Assembly: GCA_934875675.1 (NCBI GenBank)
Contig: CAKXIK010000025.1
Coordinates: forward strand, 2,515 to 41,577
Reading direction: 5' to 3'
DNA from: an uncultured bacterium
GTDB lineage: Bacteria; Bacillota; Clostridia; Oscillospirales; Acutalibacteraceae
Length of the DNA stretch: 39,063 nucleotides
In this document: positions 8,618 to 16,188 of the stretch, piece by piece
How the letters are laid out: each line of letters opens with the position of its first letter
Numbering within the stretch: the first letter of the stretch is position 1
The notes under the pieces: generated by a model
Seen by the model: only the letters and a program-made list of their open reading frames with translations
The model's database searches: none
Told to the model about the DNA's origin: nothing
Position numbers and translations under genes: made by a program

Positions 8618-9358
8618 TTATCGTTCTTTCACGTTTTCCTCCATCATATGGTGGCGGTTCATCCAACTGACCGCACTCTTGAGAACACGGCGATCGTTAT
8701 CAAACCGGAAAAAGCTCATGGCTGCGGGATAGGAAAGCCAACGTGCGCGTTCAATTTCTTCTTCTTGAACCTGTACTTCCCCGCTGTAACTTTCTGCGAG
8801 AAAAAATACAACGCGTTTGCTGGCGCGATTCCAGAGTGAATATCGGCTCACAGCCCGAAAACCACGGCAAATTCGTACATTCAGCCCCGTTTCCTCCCGC
8901 ACTTCCCTCAGTGCGGTTTGTTCCTCATTTTCACCCAGCTCCACATGTCCTTTTGGAAAACCCCAGTTGCGCCCTTTTTTATTTTTTACAATCAGAAACC
9001 GCAGCTGACCACCGTCACGCCGGAAAATGACCGCTCCACACGACTTTTCATAAAGGCAGCGCAACTCGCCGTCGCCTGGTAAAATTTGAAGCATTTTTCG
9101 CAGTTCCGGTTCATAAGCAACCCGGTCGCGAGCCGCTACCACCAGCACCGGCAATTTTCCTTCCTCCCGGTTCCACACTGCGAGTACTCTTCCCGTAAAA
9201 CGTGTTGGCACGTGAGAAACGCCAACAACAAAGGCTTCCCTTCGGGCGGGGATTTCTCCTCCCCCGCAAAAAATATGCCCGCGATAGGACAAAGCTCCCT
9301 CCCGGGCATCTTCCTCCGATCTGCGGGCAGCGATCACTTCTACGATACTGCCCAGCAT
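8618..9358 (-). CDS. Nudix hydrolase with N-terminal degenerate pyrophosphatase-like domain
   Basis: 246 residues. The C-terminal part is a Nudix hydrolase with an intact box: G137-x5-E143-x7-R151-E152-x2-E155-E156-x-G158-L159. This predicts Mg2+-dependent cleavage of a nucleoside diphosphate linked to another group; diadenosine polyphosphates are one possibility. Residues 1-95 resemble the short inorganic-pyrophosphatase-like proteins of Clostridia: an M-L-G start, a Y-x-G-x-I segment at 25-30, V-x-G-V, then F-T-G-R-V-L-A-V. The acidic metal ligands expected before V-x-G-V are replaced (A-R-R-E-A), so that domain is probably not catalytic. The start is ATG 9358 with AAAGGA 11 nt upstream. 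A promoter lies at 9458-9486 and tex follows. The Nudix call is firm; the N-terminal assignment is from memory of the family pattern. Confidence 0.88.
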   Translation of the reverse strand: MLGSIVEVIAARRSEEDAREGALSYRGHIFCGGGEIPARREAFVVGVSHVPTRFTGRVLAVWNREEGKLPVLVVAARDRVAYEPELRKMLQILPGDGELRCLYEKSCGAVIFRRDGGQLRFLIVKNKKGRNWGFPKGHVELGENEEQTALREVREETGLNVRICRGFRAVSRYSLWNRASKRVVFFLAESYSGEVQVQEEEIERARWLSYPAAMSFFRFDNDRRVLKSAVSWMNRHHMMEENVKER

Positions 9359-9457
9359 ATTCTGATCTTTCCTTTCCGATCACAAAGGGTGAAATGGTTG
9401 TCATATTTGCCTGTCAATTTGTCGGGAAAACATTTCCGAATCATTTCCTTACCGTCT

Positions 9458-9486
9458 ATTTTACGAAAAAATCACAAAAATATCAA
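9458..9486 (-). promoter_or_regulatory. Promoter of the Nudix(-tex) unit
   Basis: On the minus strand, -35 TTGATA (9486-9481), a 17-bp spacer and -10 TAAAAT (9463-9458). The leader would be about 93 nt. Confidence 0.65.
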
Positions 9487-9567
9487 GTCTGCTTTGTACC
9501 TTTTTTGATTTGCGGCAAATTTTTATAGAAATAACTTGTAAAAAACCGTACAAAATCGTCTTTTCAC

Positions 9568-9596
9568 TTGACGGTTTTCTTCCCCGGATTTATACT
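9568..9596 (+). promoter_or_regulatory. Promoter of the small membrane-protein gene
   Basis: -35 TTGACG (9568-9573), a 17-bp spacer and -10 TATACT (9591-9596), giving a leader of about 45 nt before ATG 9649. Confidence 0.75.
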
Positions 9597-9648
9597 ATTG
9601 AAAGAACCGTTGCGTCTGTTCGTATAGGTGCAGAAAGGATGAACCGAT

Positions 9649-9996
9649 ATGTTCGTTGCTGTTATTTCCAGCCTGTTTTTCTTGGCGGTTGCCTGCCTGC
9701 TGCGCAGCGAGCCGATGCGCAACCTTCCGTTGCTGCAACCGATTTCTTTTTATTTTTTTGCCGAAGCAGCTTGGACACTGCTTTCCGGCATCCTGCTTCT
9801 TTGCTGGCCCGATGCTGCGCAATGGGCTTCCTTTGGGCACTATGCTCTGATGGCAATTGCGGCCGGATATGTATTTTACTGTGGTTGCAGCGTGTACCAA
9901 GCACACAAAAATCCTGATGAACCAACTGAAACCGCCGGGAAGGAGAAAGCAAATTCTGCAACAAACGATTCTCCGGAGCAGCCCCCTCATCTGTAA
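9649..9996 (+). CDS. Small three-segment membrane protein, unknown function
   Basis: I do not recognise this 115-residue protein. It has three hydrophobic stretches (about residues 1-17, 32-52 and 61-78), then a hydrophilic tail of about 37 residues rich in Pro, Glu, Lys and Asn. The ATG at 9649 has AAAGGA about 10 nt upstream and follows a strong promoter, and a terminator lies just downstream, so the gene is real and mostly monocistronic. The next gene encodes a protein of nearly the same length and the same layout, suggesting a duplicated or functionally paired couple. No catalytic motif or signal-cleavage site is visible. Confidence 0.7.
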   Translation: MFVAVISSLFFLAVACLLRSEPMRNLPLLQPISFYFFAEAAWTLLSGILLLCWPDAAQWASFGHYALMAIAAGYVFYCGCSVYQAHKNPDEPTETAGKEKANSATNDSPEQPPHL

Positions 9997-10010
9997 TTCT
10001 GTTCTTTCAT

Positions 10011-10054
10011 CCGCCGGTTTGGATGGTTCCGACCGGCGGTCTTATTTTATTTTG
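10011..10054 (+). terminator. Factor-independent terminator between the small membrane-protein genes
   Basis: CCGCCGGT (10011-10018) pairs perfectly with ACCGGCGG (10032-10039) around a 13-nt loop. A T-rich tract follows (CTTATTTTATTTT). Confidence 0.8.
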
Positions 10055-10073
10055 ACAAAAGAAGGTTGTTTTT

Positions 10074-10418
10074 ATGTATGCTTATTTTATGGCAGCAATC
10101 TGCGCTGTTTCGGGTTTACTGCTGATTTTTAAGATGGGACGCGAAAAAAAACTTTATTATCCGCTTGGCGCCTTTCTGCTGTTGCTGGGAGGTTGGGTTC
10201 TTGCCGACGAATTAACCGCTGGTGCACTTTCCGGCAGTTGGGCCATTTGGGTTCAGCGTGCCGTTCTTCTGGTGGTAATTGTTGTTTTGTTTGTCATCAT
10301 GAGAAAAGATATCCGTGCCTCTAAGGCAGCGGCGGAAAACGAAGAATCGAAAGACGAATTTGAAAATGAAAACGCACCCTATGAAGAGGAAAATGACGAG
10401 GCTGACCAAGACAAATAA
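10074..10418 (+). CDS. Small three-segment membrane protein with acidic tail, unknown function
   Basis: 114 residues, not recognised. Hydrophobic stretches lie at about residues 4-19, 28-48 and 58-76. They are followed by a basic stop-transfer patch (M-R-K-D-I-R) and a strongly acidic C-terminal tail of about 35 residues (many Glu, Asp and Asn). Length and layout match the protein at 9649, although the sequences are not obviously alike. The ATG at 10074 has only a weak AAGG 8 nt upstream. The AEC transporter gene starts 36 bp later with no terminator between, so the two are likely co-transcribed, by read-through of the upstream terminator or from a promoter I cannot see. Confidence 0.68.
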   Translation: MYAYFMAAICAVSGLLLIFKMGREKKLYYPLGAFLLLLGGWVLADELTAGALSGSWAIWVQRAVLLVVIVVLFVIMRKDIRASKAAAENEESKDEFENENAPYEEENDEADQDK

Positions 10419-10454
10419 CTTCTGACATTGTATAACAAAAACACAAAGGAATGA

Positions 10455-11387
10455 ATGATTATGCTGCAGGATATCCTCACGGTGGCAGGACAGGTTCTCT
10501 CGCTTTTTTTAATGATGGGCATCGGTGCCCTGCTGACACATCGCGGAACCATTACCGAGGATGGCGCCTCGCAGATGTCCTTTGTTTTGATGAATATTGT
10601 TGCACCCTGTGTGATCATTGATTCTCTTCAGCGCGACAAAGATCTTACGGTCATCCGGGAGATGGGAATTGCTGCTGCAATCATCACCGCCTCGATCGTG
10701 ATCGGAATTGCGCTTTCGTTCCTTTTTTTCCGAAAGGAAATCCCGGGCGATCGCCGGATTCTTCGCTTCGCCATGACCTATTCGAATTGCGGATATATGG
10801 GGCTGCCGTTGGTGCAGGCAACCATCGGCGATTCGGGCATGGTTTACGCTGCAGCTGCCGTTATTGCATTCAATGTGCTTGTTTGGACCATCGGCATTGT
10901 CATGATGGGCGGGAAAAAAGAAGCCTCCGTAAAAAAAGCGCTGCTCAACCCCGGCACCATCGGCTTTACGATTGCATTTGTTCTGTTCTGGTTTGAAATT
11001 CGTCTTCCCTCCGTATTGGGCAGCACGGTCACCATGCTCGCCGCGCTGAATACTCCTGTCGCTATGATCGTGGTCGGCAGCTATGTTGCTAAAACAAATC
11101 TGCTGCGCTGTTTTTCACAGGGACGTCTCTATCTGGTCGCAGCACTCCGTCTGCTGGTGATTCCCGCCGCGCTGACCGCACTGTTCTATCCGCTTCACTT
11201 GCCCTATGAGCTTTACGCTGCTTCCGTACTCGTTTCCAGCGCTCCCACTGCCGCAATTACCACTATTTTTTCTTCCCGGTACAAGCTGGACGCTTCGCTC
11301 GCTTCGCAAAGTGTAACACTCTGCACGCTTCTTTCTATTTTCACAATGCCGGTGTTGGCAGCACTCATCCGGGTGCTGAGCAATTGA
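10455..11387 (+). CDS. AEC-family (auxin efflux carrier type) transporter
   Basis: A 310-residue protein with about ten membrane segments, the length usual for bacterial AEC carriers. Typical features are an N-terminal segment with G-I-G-A-L-L-T-H-R-G, a conserved N-x-x-x-P-C early on, a Y-S-N-C-G-Y-M-G-L-P-L stretch in the first half, and N-T-P-V-A-M-I-V-V-G-S-Y in the second half. Bacterial members move small organic acids such as malate or malonate; the substrate here cannot be told. Two in-frame ATGs, 10455 and 10461, lie 4 and 10 nt after AAAGGA, and the second may be used. A good terminator follows at 11402. Confidence 0.92.
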   Translation: MIMLQDILTVAGQVLSLFLMMGIGALLTHRGTITEDGASQMSFVLMNIVAPCVIIDSLQRDKDLTVIREMGIAAAIITASIVIGIALSFLFFRKEIPGDRRILRFAMTYSNCGYMGLPLVQATIGDSGMVYAAAAVIAFNVLVWTIGIVMMGGKKEASVKKALLNPGTIGFTIAFVLFWFEIRLPSVLGSTVTMLAALNTPVAMIVVGSYVAKTNLLRCFSQGRLYLVAALRLLVIPAALTALFYPLHLPYELYAASVLVSSAPTAAITTIFSSRYKLDASLASQSVTLCTLLSIFTMPVLAALIRVLSN

Positions 11388-11401
11388 ATTTTTTCTGTTT
11401 C

Positions 11402-11428
11402 ACGGCTCTGCGGAGCCGTTTTGTTTTT
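11402..11428 (+). terminator. Terminator after the AEC transporter
   Basis: ACGGCTC (11402-11408), loop TGCG, GAGCCGT (11413-11419), then TTTGTTTTT. Confidence 0.9.
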
Positions 11429-11459
11429 CCTATGACAGGCGTTTCGTCGCTTTGGCTGA

Positions 11460-11489
11460 TTGACTTTTCCACTGCTTCAAGCGTATAAT
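11460..11489 (+). promoter_or_regulatory. Promoter of the cation/proton antiporter
   Basis: -35 TTGACT (11460-11465), an 18-bp spacer and a consensus -10 TATAAT (11484-11489). Transcription would start near 11496. Confidence 0.75.
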
Positions 11490-11495
11490 AGAAAA

Positions 11496-11708
11496 CTGGA
11501 ATCCCGAAACCGTGTTGAATGTATTGGAAATAAGCTGCACGATTTTGCAGAGGACAAATCTGAATTTTCCTGCTATGGTATTGGCCGGAGAATTCGGAGA
11601 TCTTGGTTTGCGTCAAAATGCGTTTGAAGGGGTGTTCTCTCCATCGCAATTTGAGACGGCCGAAACTGTTACATATTTTGCGGTTCGGCGGAAAGGAAGG
11701 ACATATTT
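11496..11708 (+). other. Long leader (about 213 nt) of the antiporter mRNA
   Basis: From the predicted start near 11496 to the ATG at 11709 there is no convincing gene. A GCCGAA/TTCGGC stem lies shortly before the ribosome binding site (about 11660-11695). I could not match the leader to the ydaO c-di-AMP, fluoride, yybP or M-box riboswitch patterns. Whether it is regulatory is open. Confidence 0.4.
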
Positions 11709-13097
11709 ATGGAATTCAATGTGATGAACATTCTGTTTGACTGTGCGGTCATTCTGCTTGCAACCAAGCTGTGCGGAATGCTGACACGCAAGCTGGGACT
11801 GCCTCAGGTGGTTGGCATGATTATCGCCGGCCTGTTGATCGGGCCTGCAATTCTTGGTCAGCTTGGAATTGGAAATTTTCACGGAATCATCAACCCAACT
11901 ACTACCGAAATGGATGTGTTGCAAAGCTTTTCGCAAATCGGTGTTGTGTTTATTCTGTTTTCCAGTGGATTGGAAACCGATTTTGGTGATCTGAAACGCA
12001 GCGGGGCTGCTTCTACCGCCATTGCCTGCGCTGGTGTTGCGGTGCCCGTAGCGCTCGGAACCTTCGGTGCCTTGTTGTTTATGGGGTGGCCGGGCAAGGT
12101 GGCCACTCAGCCAATGATCATGAATGCACTGTTCGTGGGCTGCATCCTTGCCGCAACCAGCGTAGGCATCACCGTAGAAACGCTGCGGGAACTTGGCAAG
12201 CTGAACACCCGCGTCGGCACCACCATTCTCAGTGCCGCAATTATCGATGATGTCATCGGCATTATTGTGCTGAGCCTGATTACCGGATTGAACGGCGGAG
12301 GAAACATTGGAATTACGCTTTTGAAGGCGCTTGGATTTTTTGCCTTCACAATCGGCCTTGGACTGCTGCTTCGCTGGCTGTTCAAGGTACTCGTCAAAAA
12401 ATATCCTCACAAGCGCCGCACCGGTATCTTTGCCTTGGCAATGTGTTTCTTTTACGCTTTCTGCGCGGAGGAGTTCTTCGACATTGCCGCCATCACCGGA
12501 GCCTATATGGCCGGTTTGATGCTCAGCGGACTGGACGATACCTCTTTTGTAGACCGCAAGGTGGTTGTAAGCGGTTACATGATTTTTACACCGATGTTTT
12601 TTGCCTATATCGGCATCAGCGCCGATTTCAGTCATTTCCAGCTTTCCGGCCTGATTTTTGCTGTTGTGTTTGTACTGATTGGCATCCTTGGCAAAATTAT
12701 CGGCTGCGGCGGAGTTGCCCGTGCATTCCACTACACCGGCCGTGAATCGCTGACGATCGGCTGTGGAATGATTGCGCGCGGCGAGGTAGCCTTGGCGGTT
12801 TATGCCACCGGACAAAGCCTGATTTATTATGAAAACGGCGTTCTTGCCGGAATCGATCCGTTGGTTGCTACTATTTTCCTGATTGTATGTTCTTCCATTC
12901 TTTGCCCGATTTTGCTCAAGCTTGTGTTTAAAAATCAGTCTCAGCCGCCTATGACCGGTTCTGCACGCAAGGTTTCCATCTCCTCTGAGGCTATTGATGA
13001 CAACATGGGAGACGACAATGTGAAAAATGCATCCCGCTCCGCCGGGAAAAAGGCAGTTACCGCAACTTCGGTCTGTGCAATACAAAACCCATCTTGA
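11709..13097 (+). CDS. Cation:proton antiporter, CPA2 family (Na+/H+ exchanger domain)
   Basis: 462 residues: a Na+/H+ exchanger domain of about 12-13 membrane segments, then a hydrophilic tail of about 45 residues. There is no TrkA-N nucleotide-binding domain. Family features are G-L-P-Q-V-V-G-M-I-I-A-G near residue 30, G-L-E-T-D near 87-91, and the ion-binding pair Asp180-Asp181 in I-I-D-D-V-I-G-I. The Asp-Asp pair is the pattern of electrogenic NapA/NhaA-like exchangers rather than the Gln-Asp of Kef channels, so export of Na+ in exchange for protons is likely. The ATG at 11709 has AAAGGAAGG with 8 nt spacing. It has its own promoter, long leader and terminator, and its likely role is Na+ and pH homeostasis beside the V-ATPase. 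Confidence 0.93.
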   Translation: MEFNVMNILFDCAVILLATKLCGMLTRKLGLPQVVGMIIAGLLIGPAILGQLGIGNFHGIINPTTTEMDVLQSFSQIGVVFILFSSGLETDFGDLKRSGAASTAIACAGVAVPVALGTFGALLFMGWPGKVATQPMIMNALFVGCILAATSVGITVETLRELGKLNTRVGTTILSAAIIDDVIGIIVLSLITGLNGGGNIGITLLKALGFFAFTIGLGLLLRWLFKVLVKKYPHKRRTGIFALAMCFFYAFCAEEFFDIAAITGAYMAGLMLSGLDDTSFVDRKVVVSGYMIFTPMFFAYIGISADFSHFQLSGLIFAVVFVLIGILGKIIGCGGVARAFHYTGRESLTIGCGMIARGEVALAVYATGQSLIYYENGVLAGIDPLVATIFLIVCSSILCPILLKLVFKNQSQPPMTGSARKVSISSEAIDDNMGDDNVKNASRSAGKKAVTATSVCAIQNPS

Positions 13098-13205
13098 TAC
13101 TCACTTTCTTGAAAACGTAGAAAAAATCATCAGAAAAAACACATTGTTTCCAGATTTTTCTCGATTTTATTTCCCTCTTCATTGGAGATTCATATAAAAA
13201 CAGAT

Positions 13206-13253
13206 AAAAAAGCAAGCCGAATCGGAGTCAAATTCCGTTCGGCTTGCTTTTTT
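13206..13253. terminator. Strong bidirectional terminator between antiporter and DUF6483 gene
   Basis: AAAAAAGCAAGCCGAA (13206-13221) pairs perfectly over 16 bp with 13238-13253, and an inner CGGA/TCCG extends the stem. Runs of A and T on the two sides let it act for both converging genes. Nothing else is seen in 13098-13318. Confidence 0.92.
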
Positions 13254-13318
13254 ATCAAACATGGATCAACCTTTTGCAAACAATACGATTGCCGTCTTAT
13301 GCTAATTTTGAATTAATA

Positions 13319-13693
13319 TTAAAAATTTTGAGGAAGCTCTACGCCGAATTGATGTATCACGTCACGCAGACCTTCTTCCACTTCCTCCCGTGAAAAATCG
13401 CCCTGCTCCAATTCATCGTCACTCAAATCATTGAGCCTTTCATAAAAGTCAATCGCCACCTGCAGTTCATATGGATTGGAAGGATTCATCTGATCGAACA
13501 GCAGATCTTCTGCATCACTGATTCTTCCCTGCTGTAGGCGCTCATTCACTGCGCGAAACAGCGCATCCGATGTGATATGTTCCTCATCCAGGTACTCCTC
13601 ATAAGCAACGGAATCGCTGCCATACAAAAGCCGTGCCAAAAACTGAATAATCATCTCAATCTGCCGCATAATCCAATCCTGCTGAAATGCCAT
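13319..13693 (-). CDS. DUF6483 family protein, unknown function
   Basis: A 124-residue soluble, acidic, probably all-helical protein. It follows the pattern of DUF6483: an N-terminal Q-x-D-W-I-M-R-Q-I-E-M-I-I-Q-F-L-A-R-L-L, a middle G-R-I-S-D-A-E-D-L-L-F, then A-I-D-F-Y-E-R-L-N, and F-S-R-E-E-V-E-E-G-L near the C-terminus. The family is common in Clostridia and has no known role. The ATG at 13693 has AAAGGA 12 nt upstream. The gene follows the MATE exporter by 75 bp on the same strand and ends at a strong terminator, so the two are probably co-transcribed. Confidence 0.85.
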   Translation of the reverse strand: MAFQQDWIMRQIEMIIQFLARLLYGSDSVAYEEYLDEEHITSDALFRAVNERLQQGRISDAEDLLFDQMNPSNPYELQVAIDFYERLNDLSDDELEQGDFSREEVEEGLRDVIHQFGVELPQNF

Positions 13694-13768
13694 AAATATA
13701 ACCGTTCCTTTCGACCGTACTGCAGGTCATTGAAATATTTTGCCTTTTCAACCTCACCGCAGCCTTTC

Positions 13769-15187
13769 TTATCCCAGGTTCTGTGCAGTTGCCTGCTCTT
13801 CTTCCTCGTGCATGGCAAGGTTGCGCACCCAAATTCGTTTTTTTACAAGGACAAATCCAAAGATCGCCTTAATCGCATCCGAAAACTGCACAATTAAGTA
13901 TACCGGTACAATTGCAAGCGCCGTTTTATGTGCCAGAACCCACACAATCGGCAGCGTGATGCACCAAAGATAAACGCTGTCGAACAAAAATGTAATCATG
14001 GTTCTTCCGCCGGAACGCATTGTAAAATAACTGCAGTGCGTGAATGCATGGATCGGCATTGTCATGGCGGAAATCAGAATAAATTCTGTTGCCAATGCGC
14101 GCACATTTTCCTCGGTGTTGTAAAGCTGCGGAATGAATGGAGATGCCACCGCCATCACACCTCCGATCAGTACGCAAACGGCCACTGCAAAAAAGGTAAG
14201 CTTGCGGTTGGAATCAATTGCTTTTTCTGTTTCACCCGCACCCAGCAACTGCCCTACAATAATCGAAACCGACGTTCCGAGCGCCAGAAAAACAATGTTA
14301 AATAGATTGGAAACCGTGGTGGAAATATTGAGTCCCGCAACCACCGCCAGCCCGCGCACAGAATAAGCCTGTGTAACCGCCGCCATGCCGATTGACCAGA
14401 ATAACTCATTGAACATCAACGGAGAACCCTTGGCAGCAACATGCTTTACCAACACTGCCGGAATTTTTGCTGTGGCAAACAGTCCATCCAAATAAGCAAA
14501 GCGTTCCCGGTTGCGGCGGATTCCCCAAAGAATTACACCGATTTCCACAAAGCGCGAAATCAGCGTCGCAATCGCGGCACCGGCAACACCAAGTGCAGGA
14601 AATCCTAAATTTCCAAAAATCAGCAGATAATTGAACACCAGATTCACCAGAACCGCAATAATTCCCGCTTTCATCGGCAGCATTGTTTCGCCCGATTCCC
14701 GAAGGGTTCCCGCCAAAGCCTGTGTCAGTGCGGTTGGCAGCAGCCCAATCAGCATCAGCAACAGATAGGTTTTGCCGGAGCGCAGCGTTTCTGCCGGACT
14801 GCCTGCGCTTTCCCCTCCCTCTGAAAGATACAGCGAAAGCAGCGGCTCTCCAAAGCTGGCGAATACCGCAACCGAAAGAATGACAATTGCAGCGCAGATG
14901 TAAAGCTTGAGTCGAAGCACATTACGCACATTTTCATAATCACCGCGCCCAAAAAACTGTGCGCCAAAAATCCCCGCGCCGGAAATTGCACCAAAAATAA
15001 ACAGATTAAACACAAAGATCAACTGGTTTGCAATGGCCACTCCATTCATCTGAGCCGTACCGATCTGACCAACCATCAGATTGTCCAGCAGGCTGACAAA
15101 GTTTGTGATACCATTTTGAACGACGATCGGAATCGCGACCGAAAACACCATCCGATAAAATGCCTTGTCCCCAATATACCTCCGCAC
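13769..15187 (-). CDS. MATE family multidrug/cation antiporter
   Basis: 472 residues with 12 predicted membrane segments in two similar halves, as in MATE exporters. The N-terminus is diagnostic: P-I-V-V-Q-N-G-I-T-N-F-V, then L-L-D-N-L-M-V-G-Q-I-G-T. The second half carries F-N-E-L-F-W-S-I-G and a G-T-S-V-S-I-I-V-G-Q-L-L-G-A-G segment. Such proteins expel cationic drugs or metabolites in exchange for Na+ or H+. The start is GTG 15187, with AAGGG 7 nt upstream and the expected R-Y-I-G-D-K-A-F beginning. It has its own promoter and a leader of about 130 nt containing a hairpin with a T-run, which may attenuate expression. The DUF6483 gene follows. Confidence 0.96.
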   Translation of the reverse strand: MRRYIGDKAFYRMVFSVAIPIVVQNGITNFVSLLDNLMVGQIGTAQMNGVAIANQLIFVFNLFIFGAISGAGIFGAQFFGRGDYENVRNVLRLKLYICAAIVILSVAVFASFGEPLLSLYLSEGGESAGSPAETLRSGKTYLLLMLIGLLPTALTQALAGTLRESGETMLPMKAGIIAVLVNLVFNYLLIFGNLGFPALGVAGAAIATLISRFVEIGVILWGIRRNRERFAYLDGLFATAKIPAVLVKHVAAKGSPLMFNELFWSIGMAAVTQAYSVRGLAVVAGLNISTTVSNLFNIVFLALGTSVSIIVGQLLGAGETEKAIDSNRKLTFFAVAVCVLIGGVMAVASPFIPQLYNTEENVRALATEFILISAMTMPIHAFTHCSYFTMRSGGRTMITFLFDSVYLWCITLPIVWVLAHKTALAIVPVYLIVQFSDAIKAIFGFVLVKKRIWVRNLAMHEEEEQATAQNLG

Positions 15188-15251
15188 TGCGACACCCTTG
15201 CCTTTCCTAACTTTTTATTTTCCTGTTGTGTAATTCTCTCGTCCCCGAAAC

Positions 15252-15279
15252 AAAAATGGCAGCAATCCTGAAAGATTGC
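15252..15279 (-). terminator. Terminator-like hairpin in the MATE leader
   Basis: On the minus strand, GCAATC-6 nt-GATTGC (15279-15262), then TGCCATTTTTG. It lies downstream of the predicted MATE promoter and upstream of the GTG, so it could be an attenuator or the terminator of the udp operon. Confidence 0.45.
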
Positions 15280-15327
15280 ACTCCATTTACAGAACCTGAT
15301 CGCATTGCAAAATGACATATGAGGTTG

Positions 15328-15356
15328 AGTATATCAGAAACTGCCGGAAAGAGCAA
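15328..15356 (-). promoter_or_regulatory. Promoter of MATE-DUF6483
   Basis: On the minus strand, -35 TTGCTC (15356-15351), a 17-bp spacer and -10 TATACT (15333-15328). Confidence 0.6.
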
Positions 15357-15387
15357 GATACATGTTTTTCCGTGTGTCACTGTCAAA

Positions 15388-16164
15388 TTATTTTGGCTGC
15401 ATTTGACCGCAATCCTGCTCAATCAACCGTTTCACTGCATCCACACCGACACGAATTGCACGATCAATGTCATAGCATTCTTCATCCGGTAATCCCAATT
15501 TGCGCCGATCCTTGTTCATAATCGCCAGCAGCACTGTTCCCGCCCGGACACTCCGCACTGCCGCAACGGAAAACACTGCCGCACTCTCCATCTCCGAGGC
15601 AAGGCATCCTCCTGCAATCCACGCATTCCATTTGTAAAGCAGTTCATCGGCAACCGGCATGGTCTCCGGTGCATGTTGGCCGTAAAATGAATCCTTGCAC
15701 TGCACCACACCCACATGATGCCGGTACCCGCTCTGTTTTGCAGCCTGATTCAGTGCACAGACAACCTCAAAATTTGCGGCAGCGGGATATTCCAGCGGCA
15801 GATACTCCCGGCTGGTTCCTTCTGCACGAACCGCCGCCGTAGCAATCACCAAATCGCCGCCTGTAACCTCTCGGTTCATTCCGCCGCACGTTCCAACCCG
15901 CACAAAGGTGTCCGCTCCCACCTTAATCAGTTCCTCCATTGCAATTGCCGCCGACGGTCCCCCGATTCCGGTGGAAACAACACTCACCTTCTCGCCGTTC
16001 AACTCCCCCGTATAGGTTGTAAATTCCCGGTTGGACGAAACAAAACGGGAATTGTCCAAGTAAGCTGCAATTGCCTTGCAGCGTCCGGGATCTCCCGGCA
16101 ATAAAATATATCTTCCCACATCCCCGTGGTTCAGGTGAACATGATATTGATATTCTCCAAGCAT
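15388..16164 (-). CDS. udp: Uridine phosphorylase
   Basis: A 258-residue cytosolic enzyme of the NP-I family. It splits uridine (and often deoxyuridine) with phosphate into uracil and (deoxy)ribose-1-phosphate. Visible motifs are the phosphate-loop L-P-G-D-P-G-R (residues 22-28), R-E-F-T-T-Y-T, S-T-G-I-G-G-P-S, R-V-G-T-C-G-G and E-M-E-S-A-A-V, all in the order of E. coli Udp. The ATG at 16164 has AGGAG 9 nt upstream. It follows deoC by 24 bp, and the pairing makes sense: deoxyribose-phosphate from deoxynucleosides is passed to DeoC. It is the last gene of the five-gene cluster. Confidence 0.95.
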   Translation of the reverse strand: MLGEYQYHVHLNHGDVGRYILLPGDPGRCKAIAAYLDNSRFVSSNREFTTYTGELNGEKVSVVSTGIGGPSAAIAMEELIKVGADTFVRVGTCGGMNREVTGGDLVIATAAVRAEGTSREYLPLEYPAAANFEVVCALNQAAKQSGYRHHVGVVQCKDSFYGQHAPETMPVADELLYKWNAWIAGGCLASEMESAAVFSVAAVRSVRAGTVLLAIMNKDRRKLGLPDEECYDIDRAIRVGVDAVKRLIEQDCGQMQPK

Positions 16165-16188
16165 TTGCGCACACTCCTTTGATTCCGA

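Noticed and set aside
11496..11708. Known riboswitch upstream of the antiporter
   Set aside because: I could not find the conserved cores of the ydaO, fluoride, yybP or M-box classes; it is kept only as an unassigned leader.
11613..13085. A 490-codon open frame on the minus strand, opposite the cation/proton antiporter
   Set aside because: It mirrors codon bias of the plus-strand gene, is low in hydrophobic residues and rich in His/Gln/Asn, has no ribosome binding site, and the plus strand encodes a clear transporter.
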